NCBI GenBank assembly: GCA_017455945.1
Contig: JAFTLM010000268.1
Span: forward strand, 1-11,238
DNA: 11,238 bases
Direction: 5' to 3'
DNA from: Clostridia bacterium
Lineage (GTDB): Bacteria; Bacillota; Clostridia; Oscillospirales; CAG-272
How positions within the stretch are numbered: the first letter of the stretch is position 1; every line of letters starts with the position of its first letter. Positions 1-6,816 of this stretch are shown piece after piece. Below the pieces are notes generated by a model, which searched no databases, had not been told where the DNA came from, and saw nothing but the letters and a program-made list of their open reading frames with translations. Made by a program: the position numbers and the translations under genes.

Positions 1-505
1 CCAGCGAGGGGGCTGTGTAAACTCTTGCAGCCAGCTCCTGGTTGAGCATATAAAGGCTCTTGGGGTCGGAGCCGAAAAGCTCCATTTTGGTAATCATATC
101 ATTGGCGTTGGTTTCCTCTTCTCCCTGCTCCTTTACAAACCAGTCAAGGAACTGCATGGTGCGGAAATCCTTTACCTCATATGCCGCCGCATAGATATCG
201 TTGATAAGCGATGTAACGTACTCTTCGTGCTCAAGACCCGCTTTAAGCACGTCCATATGGCAGGTAAGAACCTTATCGGGCTTGGGAATTGCCTCAAGCG
301 TCACCTTCTGATTTTCATTCTGGAGGTACTGATAGAACAGCATTGCGTGATCGCGCTCCTCCTGTGCCTGGATCTTATACCAATTGGCAAAACCGTCAAG
401 TCCCACATCCTCAAAGTAATTTGAGAAATCAAGGTAAAGGTAAGCGGAGTAGAACTCCTTGTTTATCTGCTGATTCAACAGCTCGTGTACTTTTGCATTC
501 ATCAT
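1..505 (-). CDS. ftnA: Bacterial non-heme ferritin, 3' end cut by the window edge
   Basis: This is a cytosolic iron-storage ferritin that oxidises Fe(II) at a di-iron ferroxidase centre and stores the mineral in a 24-subunit shell. I translated it by hand from the ATG at 503-505. The protein starts MMNAKVHELLNQQINKEFYS and about 168 codons are in the window. Ferroxidase ligands fit the family: E17 in NKEF, E49/E50 and H53 in QEERDHA, and further acidic/Gln residues in the EHEEY and KEQGEEE stretches. The last readable residues (ELAARVYTAPSL) match a normal ferritin C-terminus, so only a few residues and the stop are missing. Two ATGs stand in tandem (503-505, 500-502). The first is preferred because AGGAG at 516-520 lies 10 bases upstream. 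It has its own promoter (540-568). The family call is secure; the symbol is by family analogy. Confidence 0.93.
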   Translation of the reverse strand, partial: MMNAKVHELLNQQINKEFYSAYLYLDFSNYFEDVGLDGFANWYKIQAQEERDHAMLFYQYLQNENQKVTLEAIPKPDKVLTCHMDVLKAGLEHEEYVTSLINDIYAAAYEVKDFRTMQFLDWFVKEQGEEETNANDMITKMELFGSDPKSLYMLNQELAARVYTAPSL

Positions 506-539
506 TTTTTTTATTCTCCTTTTTTTGATTTATACAAAC

Positions 540-568
540 AGTATACCACAAATTTGTGAACATTTCAA
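540..568 (-). promoter_or_regulatory. Sigma-A-type promoter of the ferritin gene, with a palindrome in its spacer
   Basis: On the minus strand TTGAAA (563-568) is followed after 17 bases by TATACT (540-545). The ferritin ATG is about 35 bases beyond the -10 element. The spacer contains a perfect 12-base palindrome, CACAAATTTGTG (547-558), positioned where a repressor would block RNA polymerase. It does not look like a standard PerR/Fur box. The promoter is seen directly; the operator role is inference. Confidence 0.65.
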
Positions 569-584
569 TCTTCGCCGAAGCAAA

Positions 585-1298
585 TTAAAAAATCATATTC
601 CAAAGCTTTTGGAATAACGGAATCAAATTGTAAATTACAGGGGCAAAAACAATGGCAGGCAAGAAATCGGCTACCTTGATTTTTGTAATTCCCATAAGAT
701 TGGTTCCGATCATAATTATCAAAAGCGAGCCTGCACAGGTCATTTCGTTGATTGCACCCGAACTCATCACCGGAGAAAGCAAGCCTGCAAGCAAGACAAG
801 CCCACCCTGAATAACAAACACAGCCACAGAGGAAAGCAAAACCCCGATGCCGAGGGTTGATGCCAACATCATAGACGACACCAGGTCGAGCATTGCCTTG
901 GTAATGAGGATAGAATTATCACCCGTAAGCCCCGCCTGAATAGAGCCTGTCACCGTCATAGAGCCTACGCAAAACAAAAGTGTGGCGGAGATAATTCCCT
1001 CTGCTACAGACACGTTTGAACCTTTTTTTCTGAATTTGGACTCTACCTTTTCGGCAAGGCAGTTGATTCCGCCGTCAATATTCAACAGAGTACCCACAAT
1101 GGCACCCAAGACCACCGATGCGATCAGTATCAGCACGTTTTCACCGCAAAGGCTGCCTGAAATACCGATATACAGCGTACAGGCTCCCAAGCCTATCATT
1201 GCCGCATTACTTACCCTTTCTGGGATACCTTTTTTGAACAGCAATCCGATCAGCGAGCCAATGATTACCGTTATCACGTTTACGATTACACCAAGCAT
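585..1298 (-). CDS. DUF554 family integral membrane protein (YdfK/YqgA-like)
   Basis: This 237-residue hydrophobic protein belongs to DUF554, a family of unknown function found in many Firmicutes and enterobacteria. The start (MLGVIVNVITVIIGSLIGLL) and the central block around residues 107-140 (LLFCVGSMTVTGSIQAGL, then GDNSILITKAMLD) are hallmark family sequences. About seven to eight membrane segments can be picked out, roughly at 3-20, 32-48, 54-72, 101-118, 135-157, 160-178, 186-204 and 212-229. Only one basic soluble loop (about 84-98) is obvious. Length fits the family (about 230). The ATG has a weak ribosome site (GGA) but the N-terminus matches the family start. It has its own promoter (1365-1393) and sits 80 bases upstream of ferritin with no convincing terminator between them, so some read-through into ferritin is possible. 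No link to the catabolic operon is evident. Confidence 0.9.
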   Translation of the reverse strand: MLGVIVNVITVIIGSLIGLLFKKGIPERVSNAAMIGLGACTLYIGISGSLCGENVLILIASVVLGAIVGTLLNIDGGINCLAEKVESKFRKKGSNVSVAEGIISATLLFCVGSMTVTGSIQAGLTGDNSILITKAMLDLVSSMMLASTLGIGVLLSSVAVFVIQGGLVLLAGLLSPVMSSGAINEMTCAGSLLIIMIGTNLMGITKIKVADFLPAIVFAPVIYNLIPLFQKLWNMIF

Positions 1299-1364
1299 AT
1301 TTTACGTCCAGACTTTTTACAAAACATTTGAAATTCACACAGAAAATCACTTCAATTCGGTTGT

Positions 1365-1393
1365 ATTTTAGCACATCGAAAGGACAAAGTCAA
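1365..1393 (-). promoter_or_regulatory. Promoter of the DUF554 gene
   Basis: On the minus strand TTGACT (1388-1393) and TAAAAT (1365-1370) are separated by 17 bases, close to the sigma-A consensus. This predicts a leader of about 60 bases before the ATG at 1298. The promoter lies just beyond the operon terminator at 1420-1443, so the DUF554 gene is set up as a separate transcription unit. Confidence 0.6.
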
Positions 1394-1419
1394 TAGGTAA
1401 GCTTCAAAAATCCACGCAA

Positions 1420-1443
1420 AAAGGGCTGATTAATCAGCCCTTT
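1420..1443 (-). terminator. Intrinsic terminator of the catabolic operon
   Basis: This is a perfect 24-base palindrome with arms AAAGGGCTGAT and ATCAGCCCTTT, eight bases after the stop codon of the fused ETF gene. In the minus-strand direction the stem is followed by a run of T (CCCTTTTTGCG). It ends the eight-gene operon and insulates the DUF554 promoter. The short T run in the other direction makes bidirectional action possible but unneeded here. Confidence 0.85.
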
Positions 1444-1450
1444 GCCGTTT

Positions 1451-2809
1451 TCAGATTATATTTTCGACTTTATCCACTATCCCATAATCGGCAAAATCAA
1501 AAATTCGTGCCTCCCTGTCGCAGTTGACGGCAATTACGGTTTGGGCGTTTTCGATTCCGCAGGTATGCTGAACCGCACCCGAGATTCCCAAAGCAATATA
1601 GACTTTCGGGCAAACTATACGTCCAGTCAAACCTATCTGGGCTTCATAAGGCATCATTCCCGAATCTACAGCAGCTCGCGATGCACAAAGTTCTGCACCG
1701 AGCTTCTTGGCGAAATCCGCGGCTTTTTCTACGTCAGAAACGCCTTTCCCAACTCCGACCATAACTTCACCGCTCTGCACAATAGTGCGGACGGTTGCCA
1801 TTTGCGGTCTTGTTGTGCATTTTATTTTAGCGATAATATTGCCGCTTGACGCAGGGCGATACATATAAAGATTTTCCCCATCGGTTTCAAGATTGATGCA
1901 ATCGGCACACAATCCCGTTTCAAGCACAGCCGCGGCTATAGGGGCGTTTCTTCTTCCCCACAGGTCGGCGTTCCACAAAACCGCGTCGGGCTTTTCCTCA
2001 CGAATACGTGACACTATAACGCCAACGTCGGTCTTATCAATCTTAATCACGTTTTTCCCAAGGGCGTTGGCGGCTTCAAGCACCTCGTCGCCGACAGCGA
2101 GTATTTTTTCAAGCTTCTCTTTGCTCTCTTTTATTTTTTCGCTTTCGGCATTTTCACGTAACAGCTTTTCTACCAGCGAAGGCAACTCGTCTTTTGTGAT
2201 AAATCTGCACTTGCGTTTGCCTCTTTCGCTTTCAAAAACCTTAAGAACCTGTGTAGGAGAGCCTTTAAGCCCTATTCTGCCCGAATCGCACCCTAAAACG
2301 CCGTTATCCCATATTTTCACCTCGCCAAGCCTTGAAAAAATGCTTGGAAACCTGAGCGTATTAATACGTTCTACGGTAACGAGTGCGGGAAAATCCGCAC
2401 TCTCGCCACCCATTCGGGTTTTACATTTTACCCCTTCATCGACCTTTATTTCAAGTGCATTGGTTATAAGGTTCACGCCAAGCATTTTTGAAAGGCAGGG
2501 ACCGACCTGCGCGGTGTCGCCGTCTATGGTTTGTCTGCCGCAAAGTATCAGGTCATACTCAAGCTTTTTAAGGGCACTTGACAAAATATAGCTTGTAGCA
2601 AGGGTATCCGAGCCCGCAAAAGCGTTATCGCAGAGCATTATCACCTTTGCGCCTAATCTTGTCAGGGCAAGCAAGGCATCCTTTGCCGACGGCGGGCACA
2701 TGGAAACCACCGTCACGTCTGTGCTTAATCTGAGTGCCTCTTCAAGTGCACAAGCATCGAAGGGGTTTATTTCGCCCTTGATTATTTTTACGCATACTAT
2801 TATCTTCAT
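1451..2809 (-). CDS. etfBA: Fused electron transfer flavoprotein, EtfB-EtfA in one chain
   Basis: This single 452-residue chain carries both ETF subunits, which shuttle electrons from a flavin dehydrogenase. Residues 1 to about 200 are EtfB-like: the N-terminus IIVCVKIIKGEINPFD and the nucleotide-binding stretch 91-104 (GRQTIDGDTAQVGP). After a charged linker (about 205-240) comes a shortened EtfA domain I (about 255-305, containing RRNAPIAAAVLETG), then a full EtfA FAD domain: RPQMATVR (334-341), ASRAAVD (376-382), QIGLTGR (391-397), GISGAVQH (408-415) and ADYGIVD near the end. Separate EtfB and EtfA together usually total about 580 residues, so some 130 are missing, mainly from EtfB's C-terminal arm and EtfA domain I. 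It is the last gene, three bases after the FGGY kinase stop. Its likely electron donor is the FAD oxidase/Fe-S pair of the same operon. The family call is firm; bifurcation is an open inference. Confidence 0.93.
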   Translation of the reverse strand: MKIIVCVKIIKGEINPFDACALEEALRLSTDVTVVSMCPPSAKDALLALTRLGAKVIMLCDNAFAGSDTLATSYILSSALKKLEYDLILCGRQTIDGDTAQVGPCLSKMLGVNLITNALEIKVDEGVKCKTRMGGESADFPALVTVERINTLRFPSIFSRLGEVKIWDNGVLGCDSGRIGLKGSPTQVLKVFESERGKRKCRFITKDELPSLVEKLLRENAESEKIKESKEKLEKILAVGDEVLEAANALGKNVIKIDKTDVGVIVSRIREEKPDAVLWNADLWGRRNAPIAAAVLETGLCADCINLETDGENLYMYRPASSGNIIAKIKCTTRPQMATVRTIVQSGEVMVGVGKGVSDVEKAADFAKKLGAELCASRAAVDSGMMPYEAQIGLTGRIVCPKVYIALGISGAVQHTCGIENAQTVIAVNCDREARIFDFADYGIVDKVENII

Positions 2810-2812
2810 GAT

Positions 2813-4282
2813 TTAAAAGTTGTGGTACACATCCGCAAGAGCATCGTGTACAGCTTTGTATTTTTGGAATATCTTGCTGTATACCTTCGTGTTTTCGGGA
2901 TTCGGCTCGGTGCGTTCGACCGCCTCGTTGCACATTTTCTGTGCTTCGAGTGCATCCGAGAAAAATCCTGCCGCTACGCCTGCAAGCATTGCCGTACCAA
3001 AAGAAGAGTCGCTGTATTTATTTACAACAAGGGTAAGTCCCAAAGCGTCCGACACAATCTGACGCCACAGCGGACTCTTGGCACCTCCGCCTATTGCCGA
3101 GGCGTAATTTTTGTGTTCAAGTCCTTCGCCCTCAAGTGCGTTTTTACAATCGAGCAACGACAGTGCCACGCCCTCCATGACGGCTCTTGAAAAATGTGCC
3201 TTTGTATGTCCTGCTCTTATCCCCACAAAGCTTCCGCAAAGGGCGGGGTCGGCATACGGGGTCAGCTCGCCGTTGAGATACGGGTGGAACATAAGCCCCT
3301 CAGCTCCCGCAGGCAGCTTTGCCGCCGCCTCGTCAAGCTCGGCGTAGTCTCCGCCAAAGGTATCTCTGTACCAGCGATAGGAAGCGGCACAGGATTTTGT
3401 AGCCGTACCGGGGTAGTAAAGTCCTTTCGCAATATGCGAATAATTGATAAGGTAAGGGCTTGGGCAGGGGCGATCGGTTATAACGCAGATTCTGCCCGCC
3501 GTCGCCAGCTTCAGTGTCATATCGCCTTTTGATACTCCGCCCGCCGCAAAAACTTCCATAACGGTATCGGTAGTTCCGCAGATAACCTTTGTCCCCTCCG
3601 CAAGTCCGATATCCTTCGCCGCCTTTGCGGTAACCGTTCCCACCACCGTGTCGGGGGTCACAAGCTTTGGCAATTTGGCAATATCAAAGCCCAGGATTCC
3701 GCACAGCTCCGGCGACCAATCGTTGGTATTGTAGTCAAAAAGCATACTTCCCTGTGCCTCTATATTATCGGTAACGTAGTCACCGGTAAGCATATGGCGG
3801 ACAAAGTCTTTGGCAAAGAAAATCTTCTCCGTTTTCGCCCAGACTTCGGGCATATTGTCTCTCACCCACATAAGCTGAGGAAGCGTCCATATAGTGTCGG
3901 GGGCGTGAAGCGCCTGCTTATAAATAAGCTCTCCGTAATTTTCTTTAAGGAAAGCCACCTCTTTTGTGCTTCTGGAGTCGGTCCAGTGAATGGAGGGCAT
4001 AAGCACGTTAAAATCAGCGTCCATAAGCACCGCGGTATGGGTTGCGGCATCAAGGCCCACGCACTCTATATCGCTTGCTTCAATCCCGCACTTTTTAGTC
4101 AGTGCGACGATATTTTCTTTTGTGGCATCGTACCAATCCATAGGGTTCTGCTCGCAATATCCCGGTTTTGGATAGCTCGTTTTATATTCAACCGTATTGG
4201 TAGCGACAACCTTGCCCTCCGAAGAAAGCAAGGTCGCTTTTGAAGCACCGCCGCCGAAATCTATTCCGAGAACGTACTTCAT
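2813..4282 (-). CDS. FGGY-family carbohydrate kinase, xylulokinase-like
   Basis: This predicted 489-residue ATP-dependent kinase phosphorylates a sugar or polyol in the cytosol. Both actin-like FGGY domains are complete: phosphate-binding loop GIDFGGG (6-12), substrate-side WTDSR (100-104), predicted catalytic base D239 in CGTTDT, ATAGR (260-264) before the hinge, HPYLNGELTPYADP (333-346), which parallels the xylulokinase PYL-GERTP motif, and the adenosine motif GGGAKSPLWRQ (398-408). The ATG at 4280-4282 is chosen because it overlaps the IolB-like gene's TGA as ATGA (4279-4282) and gives the family N-terminus MKYVLGID. An ATG five codons upstream (4297) lacks a ribosome site. Xylulokinase is the nearest familiar relative, but FGGY substrates (xylulose, fuculose, rhamnulose, glycerol, erythritol) cannot be told apart by eye. 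The operon also carries an unrelated PfkB kinase, so two different phosphorylation steps, or two substrates, are implied. Confidence 0.9.
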   Translation of the reverse strand: MKYVLGIDFGGGASKATLLSSEGKVVATNTVEYKTSYPKPGYCEQNPMDWYDATKENIVALTKKCGIEASDIECVGLDAATHTAVLMDADFNVLMPSIHWTDSRSTKEVAFLKENYGELIYKQALHAPDTIWTLPQLMWVRDNMPEVWAKTEKIFFAKDFVRHMLTGDYVTDNIEAQGSMLFDYNTNDWSPELCGILGFDIAKLPKLVTPDTVVGTVTAKAAKDIGLAEGTKVICGTTDTVMEVFAAGGVSKGDMTLKLATAGRICVITDRPCPSPYLINYSHIAKGLYYPGTATKSCAASYRWYRDTFGGDYAELDEAAAKLPAGAEGLMFHPYLNGELTPYADPALCGSFVGIRAGHTKAHFSRAVMEGVALSLLDCKNALEGEGLEHKNYASAIGGGAKSPLWRQIVSDALGLTLVVNKYSDSSFGTAMLAGVAAGFFSDALEAQKMCNEAVERTEPNPENTKVYSKIFQKYKAVHDALADVYHNF

Positions 4283-5073
4283 CTGTTTTCTATCCATTTG
4301 TGTTCGGGGTCGCTGGAGCGGTTAAAGCCCTGATAATCTCCTGCCATAAGCCAAAGGAAATAGGTCTTATAACCGGGTGTGGAAACTGTGGTGTGATATC
4401 CGTAGGGGAACTCCACCAGCTCGTCATTCTTTACTCTGTAAGCCTCGTCAACCTCGCCGTCGGAGGTGTAAAGGCACTGAACCGCAAAGCCCTGCTCCGG
4501 TTCAAAGAGGAAATAGTAAATTTCCTCGGCAACGCACTCATTGGGCATATCGTTTACGTCGTGCTTATGGGGGGGAAATCCCGCCCAGTTGCCCTCGGTG
4601 GTATACGCCTCGCCTATGGTAAGCACCTTTGCGTTGGAGTTGCCGTCTATAATAAAGCTTGTTTCTCTCTGATAAGGCACTTCGCCCAGAAGCTTAAGCA
4701 CAACGTGGTCCTCGCGGAGCACCTGGGGCTCGGTCTTCTCTGCCACGGGAGTAGCGCAAACCGCAATCTTTATCTTGTCGCGTGCGATTATTGTGCATTT
4801 CTGCTCCTTTGGCATATAGAAGCTCTCTGCCTTGCGGTTTTCAAAAACCGTGGCTCTGTTGCCTATATTTTCCCACTTTTCGCCGTTTACCGCAACGTCA
4901 ACGTGGCCTTCAAGCATAATAAAGGCAGTTTCTTTATCTTCAGTATAAAAATCAAGCTTTTCACCTGCATCAAGCTCGATAATACCAAACTCAAGCTTTT
5001 TAAGCGAGCACTCGCCTATCTTGCAGATAGGTGTGTAGCCTTTTGCGGGCTTGTAAGTCTTTTTAAAGTTCAT
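4279..5073 (-). CDS. iolB: IolB-like isomerase (5-deoxy-glucuronate isomerase family)
   Basis: This 264-residue bicupin resembles IolB, which in inositol catabolism isomerises 5-deoxy-D-glucuronate to 5-dehydro-2-deoxy-D-gluconate. The C-terminal cupin shows the family signature NWAGFPPHKHD (162-172), EEIYY (183-187), YGYHTT (224-229) and the closing WLMAG/DPEHKW segment. H169, H171, one of E183/E184 and H227 are the likely metal ligands. Length is normal for IolB (about 265-270). The ATG follows AGGAG with 8-base spacing, a site that lies inside the end of the PfkB gene; the two genes overlap by 11 bases. Its own stop overlaps the FGGY kinase start. The enzymes that normally make its substrate (IolG, IolE, IolD) are absent from this operon, so its true substrate may be a related aldehydic deoxyuronate. 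The family call is strong, the exact reaction only probable. Confidence 0.82.
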   Translation of the reverse strand: MNFKKTYKPAKGYTPICKIGECSLKKLEFGIIELDAGEKLDFYTEDKETAFIMLEGHVDVAVNGEKWENIGNRATVFENRKAESFYMPKEQKCTIIARDKIKIAVCATPVAEKTEPQVLREDHVVLKLLGEVPYQRETSFIIDGNSNAKVLTIGEAYTTEGNWAGFPPHKHDVNDMPNECVAEEIYYFLFEPEQGFAVQCLYTSDGEVDEAYRVKNDELVEFPYGYHTTVSTPGYKTYFLWLMAGDYQGFNRSSDPEHKWIENR

Positions 5074-5974
5074 AACCCTTCTCCTTCATAAATTTTTTTA
5101 CCGTTTCAAAGTCGGGAACACTTTCTCTGGCTCCCACGCCGGTGCATTTTATCGCCGACACGGCACTTGAGAAAAGACAGCATTTTTCGTAGTCAAAGCC
5201 CTTGCAGACAGCCGCCGCAAAAGCTCCGTGGAACACGTCTCCCGAACCGTTTGTATCTACCGCGTTTACTGAAAACGCGGGGTAAGACTTTATTTCTTTT
5301 CCGTCGTAAATTATACCGCCCTTTTTTCCTTGCGTGACAACAACTATTTCGGGACTGTATTTGCAAAATAGTTTTTTTGCCGCTTCCTCTGCCGTCGACG
5401 CACCCGTATGTCCCATCGAAAACTCTTCGGAGGGTATCATAATATCGGTGAGTGCCAAAAGCCGCTCCACGCCCTCGTAAAGTCCTCCGCAGTCGTAAAG
5501 CACCTTTGTGCCGTTTTCACGGGCAAGCTTTGCCGCCTCAACAGCCGCGTCCATCTCATTCCCGTCCACCATAAGTATATTAGCATTTTTTATAGCATCT
5601 TTTTGCATATCATTAAGCACAAGAGGGGGCAAATTTCCTTTATCAAACACGCAGGTGCGTGCCGCGTTATCGGCTGTAAGCCAGAGCACCGAGGCAAATG
5701 AACGGTAGCCATCTTTAACCTCAATAAGGCTTGTGTCAACACCGTATTTTTCAAAGTCACCTTTGAGGAACACGCCGCCGCTATCCGAGGAAAGCACGCC
5801 TATATACGCCGTCTGCTCTCCAAGCTTCTGTGCTGCCACAAGTCCCGTTGCCGCAGGACCTCCGCCAGCGGACTTTGATGCCGTAGCGCGCATTTTTGTA
5901 TCTTCCTTCGGGTAGGTGGGAATATTGTAAAGCGTGTCAAACACGCAAGCTCCGATTCCTACTATCTTTGCCAT
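5063..5974 (-). CDS. PfkB/ribokinase-family sugar kinase, possibly IolC-like
   Basis: This 303-residue cytosolic kinase is of the ribokinase fold. It has the N-terminal family glycine motif GGGPAATG (37-44) in the substrate lid region and the C-terminal signature VDTNGSGDVFHGAF, in which D246 of GSGD is the catalytic base and the preceding glycines form the anion hole. NGSGD is a modest variant of the usual GAGD. Length is typical. The start ATG is two bases after the aldolase stop, with a purine-rich GGAAAGG ribosome site. Sitting between a class II aldolase and an IolB-like gene, it could play the part of IolC (5-dehydro-2-deoxygluconokinase), making the phosphorylated substrate that the aldolase cleaves. 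By sequence it could also be another ketose or keto-acid kinase. Family certain, substrate inferred from context. Confidence 0.88.
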   Translation of the reverse strand: MAKIVGIGACVFDTLYNIPTYPKEDTKMRATASKSAGGGPAATGLVAAQKLGEQTAYIGVLSSDSGGVFLKGDFEKYGVDTSLIEVKDGYRSFASVLWLTADNAARTCVFDKGNLPPLVLNDMQKDAIKNANILMVDGNEMDAAVEAAKLARENGTKVLYDCGGLYEGVERLLALTDIMIPSEEFSMGHTGASTAEEAAKKLFCKYSPEIVVVTQGKKGGIIYDGKEIKSYPAFSVNAVDTNGSGDVFHGAFAAAVCKGFDYEKCCLFSSAVSAIKCTGVGARESVPDFETVKKFMKEKGYEL

Positions 5975-5976
5975 AT

Positions 5977-6816
5977 TTACGCCTTTCCGTCTGCTCCAAC
6001 AAGCTTTATTTTTTCAAGCGCCAATTTCTTAACGCTCTCGATAGGCTTTTTCATAAAGATATCAACAGCAATGCTTCTTCCGGGGTCGTCAAGAGTCTCC
6101 TTTGTACCCTCGGCAAAAGCACAGCAAACGTCTGTGCCGATGTTCATCTTTCTTACACCTGCCGCAATAGCCGCCTTGACCTGGTCGTCGGGAATACCCG
6201 AACCGCCGTGAAGCACCAGCGGAATACCGCCCGTCGCTTCTCTTATAGCCTTAACTCTCTCAATATCAAGCTTGGGCGTTTTCTTATAATGTCCGTGTGC
6301 GTTACCGATAAGCACCGCAAGGCAGGTGACGCCCGTTTCCTTGACGAATCTTGCCGCCTCTTCAGGGTCTGTGAACTCGTCCATGGTCTCGTCGTTTACG
6401 CTGCCAATGTGACCGATCTCTCCCTCAACGCCAACGCCCACAGCCGAGCATACCTCGACGATATGCTTTGTAAGCGCGATGTTTTCTTCAAGAGGATGAA
6501 CCGAGCCGTCGATCATAATACCCGAACAGCCCCAGGCAAGAGAACGGACAACCTCAAATTCGGAGGGCCCGTGGTCAAGGTGGAAGCAGACGGGAACGCT
6601 TGCTCTTCTTGCCGCCGCAACAACTGCGGGGCAAACGTAGAAGCCCACTTCCTCTTTTATAAGTCTTGGATATATCTGAATAATGACGGGAGCTTTTGCC
6701 TCCTCGGCAGCGGCGATAACGCCCATTACCGTTTCCGTATTATATACGTTGAACGCGGGAATGCAGTATCCGCCCTTCTCCGCCATTCCGATTATTGTCT
6801 GAAGATTTACAAGCAT
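5977..6816 (-). CDS. Class II (zinc) aldolase, FbaA/GatY/IolJ family
   Basis: This 279-residue cytosolic aldolase is predicted to cleave a ketose (bis)phosphate to DHAP plus an aldehyde by a zinc-dependent mechanism. Visible residues: HLDHG (79-83), with catalytic Asp81 and a zinc His82; VEGEIG (130-135), with Glu133; NAHG (172-175), with zinc His174; HGGSG (203-207), with zinc His203 and phosphate-binding glycines; and NIGTD (225-229), binding substrate phosphate. Length matches the 280-residue GatY/KbaY/IolJ branch better than the long E. coli-type FbaA. Start ATG has a strong AGGAGG site 10 bases upstream, inside the preceding gene, and overlaps that gene by 10 bases. Next to a PfkB kinase and IolB-like isomerase, the IolJ role (DHAP plus malonate semialdehyde) is the leading idea. 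A tagatose- or fructose-type aldolase remains possible. Confidence 0.9.
   Translation of the reverse strand: MLVNLQTIIGMAEKGGYCIPAFNVYNTETVMGVIAAAEEAKAPVIIQIYPRLIKEEVGFYVCPAVVAAARRASVPVCFHLDHGPSEFEVVRSLAWGCSGIMIDGSVHPLEENIALTKHIVEVCSAVGVGVEGEIGHIGSVNDETMDEFTDPEEAARFVKETGVTCLAVLIGNAHGHYKKTPKLDIERVKAIREATGGIPLVLHGGSGIPDDQVKAAIAAGVRKMNIGTDVCCAFAEGTKETLDDPGRSIAVDIFMKKPIESVKKLALEKIKLVGADGKA

Noticed and set aside
569..581. Possible terminator between the DUF554 and ferritin genes (CTTC-GCC-GAAG)
   Set aside because: The stem is only four to five bases and no T run follows in the direction of transcription.
2742..2933. A 63-codon open frame on the minus strand across the kinase/ETF junction
   Set aside because: It overlaps both genes out of frame and has no motif; the junction is explained by the kinase stop three bases before the ETF start.
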